Below, one piece after another: positions 32,701 through 45,045 of a stretch of 64,000 bases of DNA. Origin of the DNA: Reticulitermes speratus (lineage: Eukaryota > Arthropoda > Insecta > Blattodea > Rhinotermitidae); NCBI GenBank assembly GCA_021186555.1, contig JAJKFL010000006.1:39739478-39803477 (forward strand), written 5' to 3'. The position numbers and the translations under genes are program-made. Every line of letters begins with the position of its first letter. Positions within the stretch are counted from its first letter, which is position 1. The notes below the pieces were generated by a model. The model ran no database searches, was not told the DNA's origin, and was given only the letters and a program-made list of their open reading frames with translations.

Positions 32701-35663
32701 ACTTAAATTCAAAAATAAGTGAGTCAAATGAATGTATTATGACCAAGTATAGGGCACCTTTTATGGTAGATCAGCAAGACACCAAGGAATTAAGAATTTT
32801 TCACCAGAATATCAGAGGATTGAGAAATAAAACCAATGAATTATCAAGTGCATTATATCCTGATTGGCCACATGTTATTTGCTTAACAGAACATCATTTG
32901 AATTCCATTGAATCAGAAAACACCAATGTTGAACATTATAAAATGGGAGCTATTTACTGCAGGAAAAACATTAGAAAGGGTGGTGTTTGTATATTTGTTC
33001 ACAATTCCATAAACTATTCCTATGTTAACATGAATAAATTTTGTTTCGAACAAATTATTGAAATGTGTGCAATAAAAATTCAATCATCTTCACATAATAT
33101 CTATATAATAGCGGTATATAGGGCTCCATCGGGTAATGTCCATCAATTTTTAAATAACTTAGATACAGCAATAAGATCTTTATTCAACTCTAAAGTGAAA
33201 ATTATTGTGTGTGGAGACATCAACATAAACTACCTAAAAGAGACTCACATGAAAAAACAACTAGACTCTATTTTGTTGACTTATAATCTTGTTTCCATTA
33301 TAGACTTCCCAACTAGAAGTCATAATAATTCAGAATCATTAATTGACAATATATTTATTGATCCATCACAATACAAGAATCACACAGTTTATCCTATAGT
33401 TAACGGTTTATCAGATCATGATGCACAACTTTTAATTATTAAAAATACCGGTTTGCAATTCCATAAACATAAAATCTCAACTATAAGAAATATAAATAAA
33501 AAATCCTTGTTAAATTTTAAAATAAATTTGAGTTATGAGACATGGGAGGAGATATTTAATAATGATGAAGTTGATACTATTTTTAATTCTTTTCTTAACA
33601 CATATTTGAGAGTTTTCTATGCCAGCTTTCCATTAAAAATAATAACAAACAACAAGCCAAAAAATAACTGGATAAACACCTGGCATAAGAATCTCTTGTC
33701 AACACAAGAGGGAACTCTATTTATTACATAGAAATAATAATGACGATAACTTAAAAAGCATTACAAATTATATTGTAGAATTTTATCAGATGTAATAAAA
33801 GCAGCCAAAAGGCTACATTATGATAGAATAATAACAAATTCAAGTAATAAAATGAAAACCACATGGAATATTGTTAAATCCATAACAGGTAAAAAATATG
33901 AAAACAAAGCTGTTCAAGCAATATACAGTGATTATGCATTAACACTAACAGATAATCAACAAGACATAGCTGATGCCTTCCAAAACTACTTTCTTTCAAT
34001 AGCAGATAAAATAAAATCCAACATCAATAGTAAAGATATTCAAGATAATAAATGTATGGACTACCTATTTAGAGTTTTTAAGAATCCCTTTCCGAATATA
34101 GTTTTTGATCGTACATCGACGAAGGAGATTGCTAAAATTATTAAAGCCCTTAAACCTAAAAACTCTTCGGGTTATGATGAAATTTCTCTCAAAATTCTAA
34201 AAATAAGCTCTCCATTTATTGCTGCCCCTCTAAACTACATCTGCAATAGATCAATTTTATCAGGTAAATTCCCGTCACGCTTGAAATATGGTATAATAAA
34301 ACCATTATTTAAAAAGGGCGACAAAAAAGATATAAAGAATTATAGACCAATATCTCTATTAACCTCCTTCTCTAAAATAATTGAAAAAGTTATACATGCA
34401 AGACTCACAGAACATGTAATTAATAATAATATATTATCTATGGAACAGTATGGTTTTAGAAGCAATTCCTCTACACAAAAAGCAATGTACAAATTATTAA
34501 ATGACATTCTGCAGGCATTCAATAATAAATCATTTGTCGGAGGTATATTTTGTGACTTAGAAAAGGCATTCGATTGTGTAAATCATGACATATTAATGAA
34601 GAAATTAGAATTTTATGGAATTGTAGGTAGGGCAAATACTTTAGTTAAATCATATCTTGAAAACAGGTATCAACGTGTCCTTGTTGAAGATAACTTAACA
34701 CAAGCTAATACCACCTCAGATTGGGGTAAGATTAATCATGGTGTCCCACAGGGATCAGTACTTGGACCACTACTTTTTTTGTTCTACATAAACGACTTAC
34801 CTAAAGTAGTAAATATTACTTCTCAGTCGATCCTTTTTGCTGATGATACTAGCATAATTGTCAATAATCCTAATTCAGTAAACTTTAAAAAAGATCTTAT
34901 TTCTTCATTTGAACAATTAAACATGTGGTTTAACACCAATTTGTTATCATTAAATTTTAATAAAACTCAATACCTACAATTTAAAACGACTAATAGCTTA
35001 ACAATTCCCATACACATCAGTTATAACAATAAATATATTGTCAATAGTACAGAGACACAATTCTTAGGTATTACCATAGATAGTTCCCTGTCCTGGAAAA
35101 ATCACATTGATGGTCTCAAGGTAAAATTAAGTAAAGCTTCCTATGCAATTAGAACACTTAGACCCTCTGTAACACTAGAATCCTTAAGGATGATTTATTT
35201 TGCTTACTTTCATAGCATTATGACATATGGAATAATTTTTTGGGGGAATTCTTCGCATAGCGTTAGTATATTTAGACTGCAAAAAAGTGTAATAAGAATT
35301 ATTACAAATTCCAGGAAAAGAGACTCTTGTAGAGAACTTTTTAAGGAATTGGACATTTTACCGTTGTGTTCTCATTTCATATTTTCATTATTAATCTTTG
35401 TGACTAATAATATTTATTTATTCAAAACAAACACAGAGTTGCATAGTATAAATACTAGAAGCAAAAATAATTTTTATTTACCACAACCAAGATTATCTAT
35501 CTATCAAAAGGGTGCTTATTACATGGGCATTAAGATATTTAATCATCTTCCATCCTACTTGAAGGCCATGTCAGACAATAAGAAACAGTTTAGATCTGCA
35601 TTAAAAGGGTACCTTTTAGTAAATTCTTTCTACTCATTACAGGAGTTTTTTAACAATAAATAA
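32688..35663 (+). pseudogene. LINE-A ORF2: APE endonuclease and reverse transcriptase, two frameshifts
   Basis: Part one (32688-33731) starts MANLNLNSK and holds an APE-type endonuclease: HQNIRG, TEHHL, GGVCIFV, YRAP, GDININY and GLSDHD motifs. Part two (33852-35663) holds the reverse transcriptase: NYRPISLL, FCDLEKAFDCVNHD, GVPQGSVLGPLLF and the catalytic FADD, followed by a thumb-like region and C-terminus. Between them the expected linker (ISCQHKRELYLLHRNNND, then AAKRLHYDRI) is recoverable only by changing frame near 33670-33690 and again near 33775. Such indels normally inactivate ORF2. Sequencing error is the other explanation. The start overlaps the ORF1 stop, suggesting coupled translation. 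Confidence 0.85.
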
Positions 35664-35992
35664 AATGGGATATTGTATTCCTCATTTTAATTGTGATATT
35701 GTAAAACAAAGCATATTCAATGCATGATTAATTTAATGATGCTTATTTATTGTATATTGAATAGTCTAAGCAGGACAGAAGCTTAATAATAATTATACTT
35801 TTACTCTAATGTAAACTACTTCTTTGTATTTCTTGCTGGTTTCTGTTGTGTTCTGTCTAGTTTATTGTGTTGCTTATTTGTTGAATGTCTATTGTATGTG
35901 TGTTTTGGATTGTGACGGGTTCTATATCCAACAGGCGATTTTGTAGCCTGGTCTGGATTGATGGAATATTACAATAAATTGAAATTGAAATT

Positions 35993-37330
35993 GAAAGAGA
36001 TTATTCAAAGCTTTTACTGGAATGGTGACAGGTGATGGATCGGAAAGAGATTATTCAAAGCGTTTACTGGAATGGTGACAGGTGATGGATCGGAAAGAGA
36101 TTATTCAAAGCGTTTACTGGAATGGTGACAGGTGATGGATCGGAAAGAGATTATTCAAAGCTTTTACTGGAATGGTGACAGGTGATGGATCGGAAAGAGA
36201 TTATTCAAAGCGTTTACTGGAATGGTGACAGGTGATGGATCGGAAAGAGATTATTCAAAGCGTTTACTGGAATGGTGACAGGTGATGGATCGGAAAGAGA
36301 TTATTCAAAGCTTTTACTGGAATGGTGACAGGTGATAGATCGGAAAGAGATTATTCAAAGCGTTTACTGGAATGGTGACAGGTGATGGATCGGAAAGAGA
36401 TTATTCAAAGCGTTTACTGGAATGGTGACAGGTGATGGATCGGAAAGAGATTATTCAAAGCGTTTACTGGAATGGTGACAGGTGATGGATCGGAAAGAGA
36501 TTATTCAAAGCGTTTACTGGAATGGTGACAGGTGATGGATCGGAAAGAGATTATTCAAAGCTTTTACTGGAATGGTGACAGGTGATGGATCGGAAAAAGA
36601 TTATTCAAAGCGTTTACTGGAATGGTGACAGGTGATGGATCGGAAAGAGATTATTCAAAGCGTTTACTGGAATGGTGACAGGTGATGGATCGGAAAGAGA
36701 TTATTCAAAGCGTTTACTGGAATGGTGACAGGTGATGGATCGGAAAGAGATTATTCAAAGCGTTTACTGGAATGGTGACAGGTGATGGATCGGAAAGAGA
36801 TTATTCAAACCGTTTACTGGAATGGTGACAGGTGATGGATCGGAAAGAGATTATTCAAAGCGTTTACTGGAATGGTGACAGGTGATGGATCGGAAAGAGA
36901 TTATTCAAAGCGTTTACTGGAATGGTGACAGGTGATGGATCGGAAAGAGATTATTCAAAGCGTTTACTGGAATGGTGACAGGTGATGGATCGGAAAGAGA
37001 TTATTCAAAGCGTTTACTGGAATGGTGACAGGTGATGGATCGGAAAGAGATTATTCAAACCGTTTACTGGAATGGTGAAAGGTGATGGATCGGAAAGAGA
37101 TTATTCAAAGCGTTTACTGGAATGGTGACAGGTGATGGATCGGAAAGAGATTATTCAAAGCGTTTATTGGAATGGTGACAGGTGATGGATCAGAGATTAT
37201 TGAAACCGTTTACTGGAATGGTGACAGGTGATGGATCGGAAAGAGATTATTCAACCGATCACTGGAATGGTGGCAGGTGATGCATCGGAGAGTGATTACT
37301 CTTACCGTTCACTGGACCAGTGACAGTTTA
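35993..37330. repeat. Minisatellite, 50-bp unit, right part
   Basis: About 25 units continue the array at 30601-30961. Unit variants (aaaGCGttt, aaaGCTttt, aaaCCGttt) are interspersed. The last units (37180-37330) are degenerate, as at the left edge. Confidence 0.95.
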
Positions 37331-37464
37331 TTGGTCGGCGAGTGGTGAGTAGAACTGTTCACTGAACAGGTAACTGGTCATAGATCGGAAGTTGATTTCT
37401 TTACATGGTAATGGATATGCTATTAAAAGTTGCTGAAGCTTAATTTCGGAAAATCTTTGAGTAG

Positions 37465-38325
37465 AATCTTTACATGTAACACTGTACTTACGCGACTCTG
37501 ATGCACTCCTTTACATGTAACACTGTACTTACGCGACTCTGATGCACTCCTTTACATGTAACACTGTACTTACGCGACTCTGATGCACTGCTTTACATGT
37601 AACACTGTACTTACGCGACTCTGATACACTCCTTTACATGTAACATTGTACTTACGCGACTCTGATGCACTCCTTTACATGTAACACTGTACTTACGCGA
37701 CTCTGATGCACTGCTTTACATGTAACACTGTACTTACGCGACTCTGATACACTCCTTTACATGTAACATTGTACTTACGCGACTCTGATGCACTCCTTTA
37801 CATGTAACACTGTACTTACGCGACTCTGATGCACTCCTTTACATGTAACACTGTACTTATGCGACTCTGATGCACTCCTTTACATGTAACACTGTACTTA
37901 CGCGACTCTGATGCACTCCTTTACATGTAACACTGTACTTACGCGACTCTGATGCACTCCTTTACATGTAACATTGTACTTACGCGACTCTGATGCATTC
38001 CTTTACATGTGACACTGTACTTACGCGACTCTGATGCACTCCTTTACATGTAACATTGTACTTACGCGACTCTGATGCATTCCTTTACATGTGACACTGT
38101 ACTTACGCGACTCTGATGCACTCCTTTACATGTAACATTGTACTTACGCGACTCTGATGCACTCCTTTACATGTAACATTGTACTTACGCGACTCTGATG
38201 CATTCCTTTACATGTGACACTGTACTTACGCGACTCTGATGCACTCCTTTAAATGTAACATTGTACTTACGCGACTCTGATGCATTCCTTTACATGTGAC
38301 ACTGTAGCTACTTACGCGACTCTGA
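37465..38325. repeat. Minisatellite, 41-bp unit, about 21 copies
   Basis: The unit is 'ctttacatgtaacactgtac', 'ttacgcgactctgatgcact', 'c'. Variants aacaTt, gaTaca, gcaTtc and gtGaca alternate in a pattern that suggests duplications of 2-3 units. Confidence 0.95.
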
Positions 38326-38394
38326 TCAGTATAGTCAATAAAGGGTATTTTAAAGACACAGTTTACCGAATATAGGTGTTTGGACTGGGAATAG

Positions 38395-38650
38395 GCCGAT
38401 CCCGGTGGTCGTGCCGTCTCAGGCTAGGTCTGAAGCCGCTTGATTGCTGGGGTCGTGGTTTCGAAACCTGCTGATGGTATGGATGTTCGTCTCTTGTGTT
38501 TGTTGTGTGTTGTATAGGTAGCGGCCTCTGCGACGAGCTGATCACCCGTTTAGAGGAGTCCTACCGTGTGTTGTGTGTCTAAATGTGTGTGATGTATAAA
38601 CCTCAACAATGAGGCGGTCTAGGCCAAATTTGGGCTGTTGCACCACAGAA
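38395..38650 (+). mobile_element. SINE family 1, diverged copy
   Basis: The head GGCCGATCCCGGTGG, B-box-like GGTTTCGAAACC and body ('gtctcttgtgtttgttgtgt', 'tcctaccgtgtgttgtgtgt', 'tgggctgttgcaccac') match the family with many substitutions. An older insertion. Confidence 0.75.
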
Positions 38651-40090
38651 AAAGAAACTGTGAACGGTTATTAAAGTGCATACTCTAAGTTAGTAAACTG
38701 ATGGAAAGACTGTACGACATCAGCAGCACTGCCATCTAGAACTAGGCCATGAATTGTACCTCTAAAATATGACATTGCAACACGTACTCAGCTACTTTCA
38801 TTGCAGTTTATTGTTGTTTATTGCCGTAATCTTCTGACTCCATTCGTAACTAATGGCTACAATACATAGCTACAGGTGAAGAAGGGTTGCCGCAGCGTTG
38901 CTTTGTACGCAATAGTACTGAACGGACAGGTACTATCGAAAAAGCTGGAAAAAGATTCAGAATTCTGAGTAGGAAGTTACATTTTTAAAATACAGTATTA
39001 TTCCACCCTTCTGACGGAGTGACTGGGTAAACACACAGTGATTTGTCTACATCACAGTTCAAATTCGAAACATGTAATAATACCTGGCTCATTATCGGTA
39101 CACAAAATGGCTGTCCGTTGATCAGCAGCAAATGGCGGCAGAGCAGAATATGAAAGCTGCCGTCAGTGAGAAATAAATTTATCGCGGCAAGGAATATAAT
39201 TTTTGCGGTATTCTGAGATGTAATACCGTAGCCTGCTAGGTAGGCACCAGATTTCACAGGTCTAACTTAAAGATGGGGACAAAATATTCCTCAGAAACTT
39301 AGGTCACATTTCTTGCTACGGTAAGTGCTTTCGTATTATGTCCGGTGGGACTGAGTCGTTCTGTCATGATTAAGCTTGGCTATTGAATGATCATCCTACA
39401 GTGAAGCAGAAGTGGATGCCTCTCACGTGATGCAACAAATCGCTAGTGATTTATAAACCATCTACAGCCATAAACTGCATCCTCTTTTTCCCACATACAT
39501 CGCTGTTTTCTCCTTAGGGTTCAGTTTGTTTGCTTCAGTCACATGAGTGTGCGTGACAAGAAGTCACAGCTCGTCTAGTGTTAAGCAGGCAATGTACACT
39601 TCTCATTGCATTATCAAGCCCTGTCACCTTCAGTTGTGCCAGATTCTACACCTTGTCACTAACAATCAGCCAGTAACTTTATCTTCTGAATTCATCTAAT
39701 AATTTTAACAAATCTGTCACATCGTCTGGAAATATTACTCAAAATCGTTTTCAGAGATTCTTTTGACTACTCTATTCAAAACAGTCAAAAGAAAATTGTT
39801 GCGTGGAGATCTTTAGTTTTGAGGAACGCCGGATACCGGTGATTGTATTTTGCAAAATGTCGGATATTTCAAACATTTCTGGAAATATGAAGCTTATTGT
39901 GTCCCAGTTTGTTAAAAATGAACCAACAAATAAATGCTGTACCAATGAAATACCAGAACCACATAAAACACCGAGTCACAATGACTGTTTGACAAAGAGG
40001 CGGTTCTGAGTCACAAAATAACGCCACCAACACGCTTCAACTTGACAGCGTTGTCAGTTGGTGTAAAAATTATGTGTTGCTATTTAACTG
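38651..40090. other. No gene recognised
   Basis: About 1.4 kb of apparently unique sequence. No supported coding region, transposon end or RNA gene is visible. Confidence 0.5.
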
Positions 40091-41145
40091 CCACTTTGTA
40101 TACAAAACATGTCCTTTTACTAAACTGTCAGTACATGTACAAAGCATGTCCCGTTACTTAACTCTCAGTTAGTGTACAAAAGCATGTCCAGTTACTTAAC
40201 TGTCAGTTAGTATACAAAACATGTCATGTTACTTAACTGTCAGTTACTATACAAAAGCATGCCCAGTTACTTACCTGTCAGTTAGTATACAAAAGTATGT
40301 CCTGTTACTTAACTGTCAGTTAGTGTACAAAAGCATGTCCTGTTATTTAACTGTGAGTTAGTATACAAAAGTATGCCCTGTTACTTAACTGTCAGTTAGT
40401 ATAAAAAAGCATGTCCTGTTACTTAACTGTCAGTTAGTACACAAAAGCATGTCCTGTTACTTAACAGTCAGTTACTGTACAAAAGCATGTCCTGTTACTT
40501 AACTGTCAGTTAGTACACAAAACCATGACCTGTTACTTAACTGACAGTTAGTAACAAAAACATGTCATGTTACTTAACTGTCAGTTAGTGTACAAAAGCA
40601 TGTCCTGTTATTTAACTGTCAGTTACTATACAAAAGCATGTCCTGTTACTTACCTGTCAGTTAGTATGGAAAATATGTCCTGTTACTTAACTGTAAGTTA
40701 GTATACAAAAGCATGTCCTGTTACTTAACTGTCAGTTAGTATACAAAACATGTCATGTTACTTAACTGTCAGTTAGTGTACAAAAGCATGTCCTGTTACT
40801 TAATTGTCAGTTAGTTTACAAGAGCGTGTCCTGTTATTTAACTGTCAGTTACTATACAAAAGCGTGTCCTGTTACTTACCTGTCAGTTAGTATGGAAAAT
40901 ATGTCCTGTTACTTAACTGTCAGTTAGTATACAAAAGCATGTCCTGTTACTTACCTGTCAGTTAGTGTACAAAAGTATGTCCTGTTACTTAACTGTCAGT
41001 ATACAAAAGCATGCCCTGTTACTTAACTCTCAGTTAGTATACAAAAGCATGTCCTGTTACTTAACTGTCAGTTAGTATAGAAAACATGTCCTGTTACTTT
41101 ACTGTTAGTATACAAAAATATGTCCTGTTATTAACTGCCAGGTCC
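40091..41145. repeat. Minisatellite, 38-bp unit, about 27 diverged copies
   Basis: The unit is 'aaaagcatgtcctgttactt' plus 'aactgtcagttagtatac'. Units differ by many substitutions and small deletions, so this array is older or less homogenised than its neighbours. Confidence 0.95.
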
Positions 41146-41953
41146 GTAGACCTTGCTGTCACCAAACAATCCACTGCTTTGTAAATCGGACGCAGAAATT
41201 ACGTTTCAACACTTTTCATAACTTTTCAAGAAATGTTTATATTACATAATTCAGTGATATCCTTGTTTTTATCTTGATTTTTGTGTGTTAACAAATATTT
41301 CTTAACGGGATTTGAAAATGGCACTTTTGTAAATTGAGCTTAAGTCAGTATTACAGTGTCCACCATACTGAAAGATTTAGTAGTACATAGCAACACATTT
41401 CTGTGGATACTGTCATTCTGTCAACTTATTATCTTCATGCAGATACAATTGCCTGTCGAGAGCTCATTGAGCTACTGGCAGCAGATACATGTGTGGGGAA
41501 ATTAGTGCTTAATAATTTCCCTTTCAAATTTAAATTGACAAAATCACACACGTAGCTAAGCATGAAATTGGTAAATGATAAATTAGAAATGGTAGGAGCT
41601 TGATTTTACCGTTTGGAGAGCAGATGGGCCACTACTGTGACATTAAAAATCTCTGTACAGTGCCCAAAAATGTACATGTTTTATATGATTCTCACGACAA
41701 AGAGCGAATATTTCGCTAAATATGATTAGTCAGTATTTGTAATGGAGAGGCCATGTGTCGTGTGTGGATTTGACCCTGAATTTTTAAATATGATTTAGAT
41801 GAATTTTAGGTTTCATATGGCTAAGACACTCTACCGAAAGTTTCGTGAAGGCCCTTACGAAAAGAAAAAGACTCGCCTGGCTGGAGTAAGTCGAACCGAG
41901 GACTTACAGAATATGAGGGATAACGGCCACACTGGAACACTCAATTCTCCACT
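41146..41953. other. No gene recognised
   Basis: No supported feature. This would be the 3' UTR side of the minus-strand exon candidate at 41954-42172. Confidence 0.45.
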
Positions 41954-42172
41954 TTACAACTGGCCTGTGTAGTGAGTGGCGGTCTGGTAGGTAACATTTG
42001 CAGTGATGCGCGCTGCGCCTTGCTTGGCCATCCCCTTTAACAGCGGCTGTGGAGCCTCGGCTTGAAGCTTGTGCCGCGCGCTGTATTGAGCGTATTGCTG
42101 CTGCTGTAGCTTCTCCCTGGCAGCCCTACATTTCGCACAGCAGCCCTCCCTGCTGCACAGTTCGCAGTAGTC
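41954..42172 (-). CDS. Candidate 3'-terminal exon of an unidentified host gene
   Basis: On the minus strand a 72-codon frame runs from an AG acceptor-like site (42173-42174) to a TAA stop (41954-41956). It reads DYCELCSREGCCAKCRAARE, then a Gln-rich segment (KLQQQQYAQYSARHKLQ), and ends NVTYQTATHYTGQL. It has five cysteines, is G+C-rich against an AT-rich background, and has an in-frame stop just upstream, as expected at an intron edge. There is no start codon at its front, so it would be missed by simple ORF calling. I recognise no family. A polypyrimidine tract is weak. Other exons should lie above 42.2 kb on the same strand, and I do not see them. Confidence 0.4.
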   Translation of the reverse strand, partial: DYCELCSREGCCAKCRAAREKLQQQQYAQYSARHKLQAEAPQPLLKGMAKQGAARITANVTYQTATHYTGQL

Positions 42173-42594
42173 CTAATTCCACACCTGACGGCTAGAATCT
42201 ACAGATAACTCACTGCTAATTGACATCAAGTACGTTTCGGCTTTCATAAAGCCGCTGGTGGTGAGCGGTCTACTTCACGCCAAGGATGCTTTACCCCCCC
42301 CCCCCCCCCGGAGAAAGTGCCCCCGAGATTCACAGCCGATCTTGGAAGTTCTGCAGAAGAGAGAACTTTCTGTCCCTGCTGGAAATGAAACTGTGATTCC
42401 TCGGTCTCCTAGTCCGTAACTTCGAGAATTACTTCTAGTCAAAACGGTGTGACCTCGACACCGGAAGGTAGAAGAGGACGACTAAGAAGTCAAAACGGTG
42501 TGACTGTGGCTTAGCACGTGAATGGGGGGGGGGGTTCAAACGTCTTGCGGAACGCCACAGTCCCTGAACTGCACATTTCATGGTTTCGCTTGTT
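42173..42594. other. No gene; G and C homopolymer runs
   Basis: C-run at about 42293-42309 and G-run at about 42523-42534. A decayed Penelope-like stem (GGCTTT...AAAGCC then GAAACGTAC, minus strand) lies at about 42232-42260. Confidence 0.4.
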
Positions 42595-42900
42595 TCCTCC
42601 ACTTACAACCACTCCGCTACAAGCCGGAAAGTCGCAGGTTCTATTCCCGATGAAGTTATTGGCAGTTTTCATTAACTTGATCATTCCGGCCGCACTATGG
42701 CCCTGGGATCGACTCAGCCTCTAACAGAAATGAGTACCAGAAATATCCTGGGGGGTAAAGTCGGCCGGTGCGTACCTTACCACCTTCACTTTCTGATTGT
42801 CTATAAATTCTGGACGCCTCAATCTCCAGGAGCCCTAAGGACTTGTCCAGGCCTCTTATAGAAGTAGCTGTACCTTTACGTCCACTTGTAACAGCCAGCA
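42595..42900 (+). mobile_element. SINE family 3, copy a
   Basis: The head includes CCGCTACAAGCCGGAAAGTC and B-box-like GGTTCTATTCCC. The body ('cactatggccctgggatcga', 'agcctctaacagaaatgagt', 'taaagtcggccggtgcgta', 'gtccaggcct') is shared with 46135-46435. No target duplication found. Confidence 0.75.
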
Positions 42901-44341
42901 TGAAATTGCGTCCAGACCCTCATTCAGTGGTCTCAAATGCCCAGACGTCAATTCATCCATCGCCTTTGTAAACCGGTGTATAGCACTATTCGGGTTTGTG
43001 AAACCGTCCACACTACCCCGAGCACGATAATTTTGAAAGAAACTTAATAATTTAAGTAGGTATTTGATGTAAATATGTCGAAAATTTCAGTTCCTGCCGT
43101 ACCGGAAGCACATTATCTCTCGAAACTTGAGTTCTCAGAGTGTTTGCTGGGTTTTTTGGCGAGTGGTTCCCGACGTTTCGAAGGGTTGTTTTTTGTATCT
43201 TCAGGGTCAAGCACTGGTCTCAATTTCTGCTTATGTAAATTAAACACTTTAATCCTGAGAATCATAAGAAACACACAGCCAAACTGTGCGAGAAAAACGC
43301 AGAGATTTTAACTGCAAGTGGTATGTATAGTTACCAATGTGCTAGGTTAGGCATATTTTAGTTTAATCTCCTATTCCCCTTTCTTCCAGAGACCGCAGAG
43401 GCTTCTGAGGTGACAATTCTGTGTGCGTGTGGTGTGTGTCCTATTCCAACTACTGTACCACGTGACCAATCTTCACGAAACTTTGTACTTAACTTAGCAT
43501 TATAAGTCACCACAAACCCATAGTCTATTTTCTTGCAATTTGTAATAAGGTTACGGTAGAATCATAATTTTGACGTAAGAGCGACATAAAGCCACTTAAT
43601 GTATAGCCGTTTATAACATATAGGCCTAATAAGTGTAGGTCTCAGAGCATATGCAATACTTTAATTGTCTTTCAGAATGTAGAAAACAAAATCCCCGGTG
43701 TGAAAACCACTGTGTAGCCGTTGAGTGCAGCTGTAAGGGAAGGGGTTTTTAAAAATCTCACAAATGGTAAAGGTATTTAAAAAAAATATCTTACATCAGG
43801 TGTGTCCAATCTGTCGATCGTCAGACTATTGTTAAAACATATATGGCCTTTTCGCAGACACAATTCTGAGAGAAATTCAGCGTTTCAGTACTCCAAAGCA
43901 GATTTGTCGTATAATGGAAAACATAAGTAAAAATATTACCTCGTTATCAGCTGTGAAAAGCATTGGATATACAGCACGGAGAAATTTGTTGAGCCCAACA
44001 CACGGTTAGGTATTGCTTGAATGCGAAATGCTATGCCAGTGCGGAGGACATTTCTGTCCTCATGCTTACGGGTTTGAGAACGTCAGTTACTTTAATAGTG
44101 CAGCAAGTGTTATTTGTCTGGGTATAACATTTTGCCTCTTAGTATATATTTTGATATTACAATTAGTAAATTTAAGTAAATTCTGATATGTTATTCAGTG
44201 ATTAGTGATTAAGTAAATAACATAGGCTGAATAATTACTTGGGCCGTTGGATGAGCAGTAAATGTATTTAAAACGAAAGCTGACTGCCAAGGTTTGCTTC
44301 CAAACTCCGCCTTTTCTGTGATTATTTTTCAGGCTTCCAGA
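42901..44341. other. No gene; one Penelope-like terminal relic
   Basis: At 43155-43215 (minus) 'gaccctgaagata', 'cccttcgaaacgtcgggaac' gives the order CUGAAGA, loop, GAAAC, GUC, GGGA seen in hammerhead-bearing termini, with a poor stem II. The rest holds nothing I can name. Confidence 0.4.
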
Positions 44342-44371
44342 TACAGAGTGGCGCACAAAATGTTGAGTGAT

Positions 44372-45035
44372 TTAATTTTGTTTAGCTTCTATATTTTGTA
44401 GAAAAATGTCACATATTAAACACCCACTGTAATACAAAAGTACTGAGAATTGTTTCTGGCGCACAAAATATTCAGTGCTATCATCATTCTGCCTCAAGAG
44501 CTCTTCAAACGGAACTTGCTCATTTGCGACCACCTTGCGACACATATCTAAAGAAATTGTGCGGCACAGTTGGATGAGTAATGCCTTCAGGTCCCGTAAT
44601 ATGAGGGGTTTCCTCACTAACAGTTTCTCCTTTCAAGAAGCCCTACAGAAAAAGCCGCAGGCATTAATACTAGGTCTCTGAAGTGGCTAGATGTGTCCAC
44701 ATTCTTGGCGCTGTGGAATAATACACAACATATTACTCCGCTACCAAAGGTTTCGTGAAGGAAATCAAAGACCTTATTAGGTGTGTGGCCTGGCTCCATC
44801 CTGCATAAACCATTGTATAAGCACTGATGTTCCAGCAGCAAAAAACTGCGATATGAAGTTGCTGAAAATTTGTTTCGCAAGTTGTTTGCAAAAGCGCACT
44901 TTCCTCTCGAAGATGTCTTGAGGCAGAATTGTGGTCGCACTGAACATGTGCGCCAGCAACAATCCTCCATAACTCTGTGCTACAGACAGTGTGTAATATG
45001 TAATATTTTCCTACAAAGTATAGAAAGCTAAACAA
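44372..45035 (-). pseudogene. Tc1/mariner transposase remnant
   Basis: The remnant is read across shifting frames on the minus strand. One frame gives FERKVRFCKQLAKQIFSN, then WFMQDGARPHTPNKVFDFLH, containing the QDGA.PH motif around the second catalytic Asp. Later, LKALLIQLCRTISLDMCRKV and EELLRQND resemble the C-terminal end of such transposases. The segment that should carry the third acidic residue (C-D-F-F-L-W-G type) is degraded. Only the C-terminal half survives, so it is inactive. Confidence 0.75.
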
Positions 45036-45045
45036 AATTTAAATG

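Larger units (their letters stand above)
30962..35992 (+). mobile_element. LINE-A: full-length CR1/L2-type LINE
   Basis: A 5-kb element with ORF1 (30976-32700), a frameshifted ORF2 (32688-35663) and a 3' region of about 330 bp ending in a (TTGAAA)n-like tail, 'attgaaattgaaattgaaag'. It sits inside a 50-bp minisatellite whose phase continues across it (GGATCGG / AAAGAGATT), so the borders are clear. The 5' leader before ORF1 is only about 14 bp. No long target duplication is visible. The GAA of the tail overlaps GGAAAGAG of the target, so short homology may have guided the 3' junction. An SGNH-fold ORF1 and APE endonuclease point to the CR1/L2/Jockey group. The clade is inferred. Confidence 0.9.

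Noticed and set aside
30962..35992. Target-site duplication for LINE-A
   Set aside because: Only one to a few bases could be shared at the junctions. This is better explained by overlap of the tail with the repeat unit.
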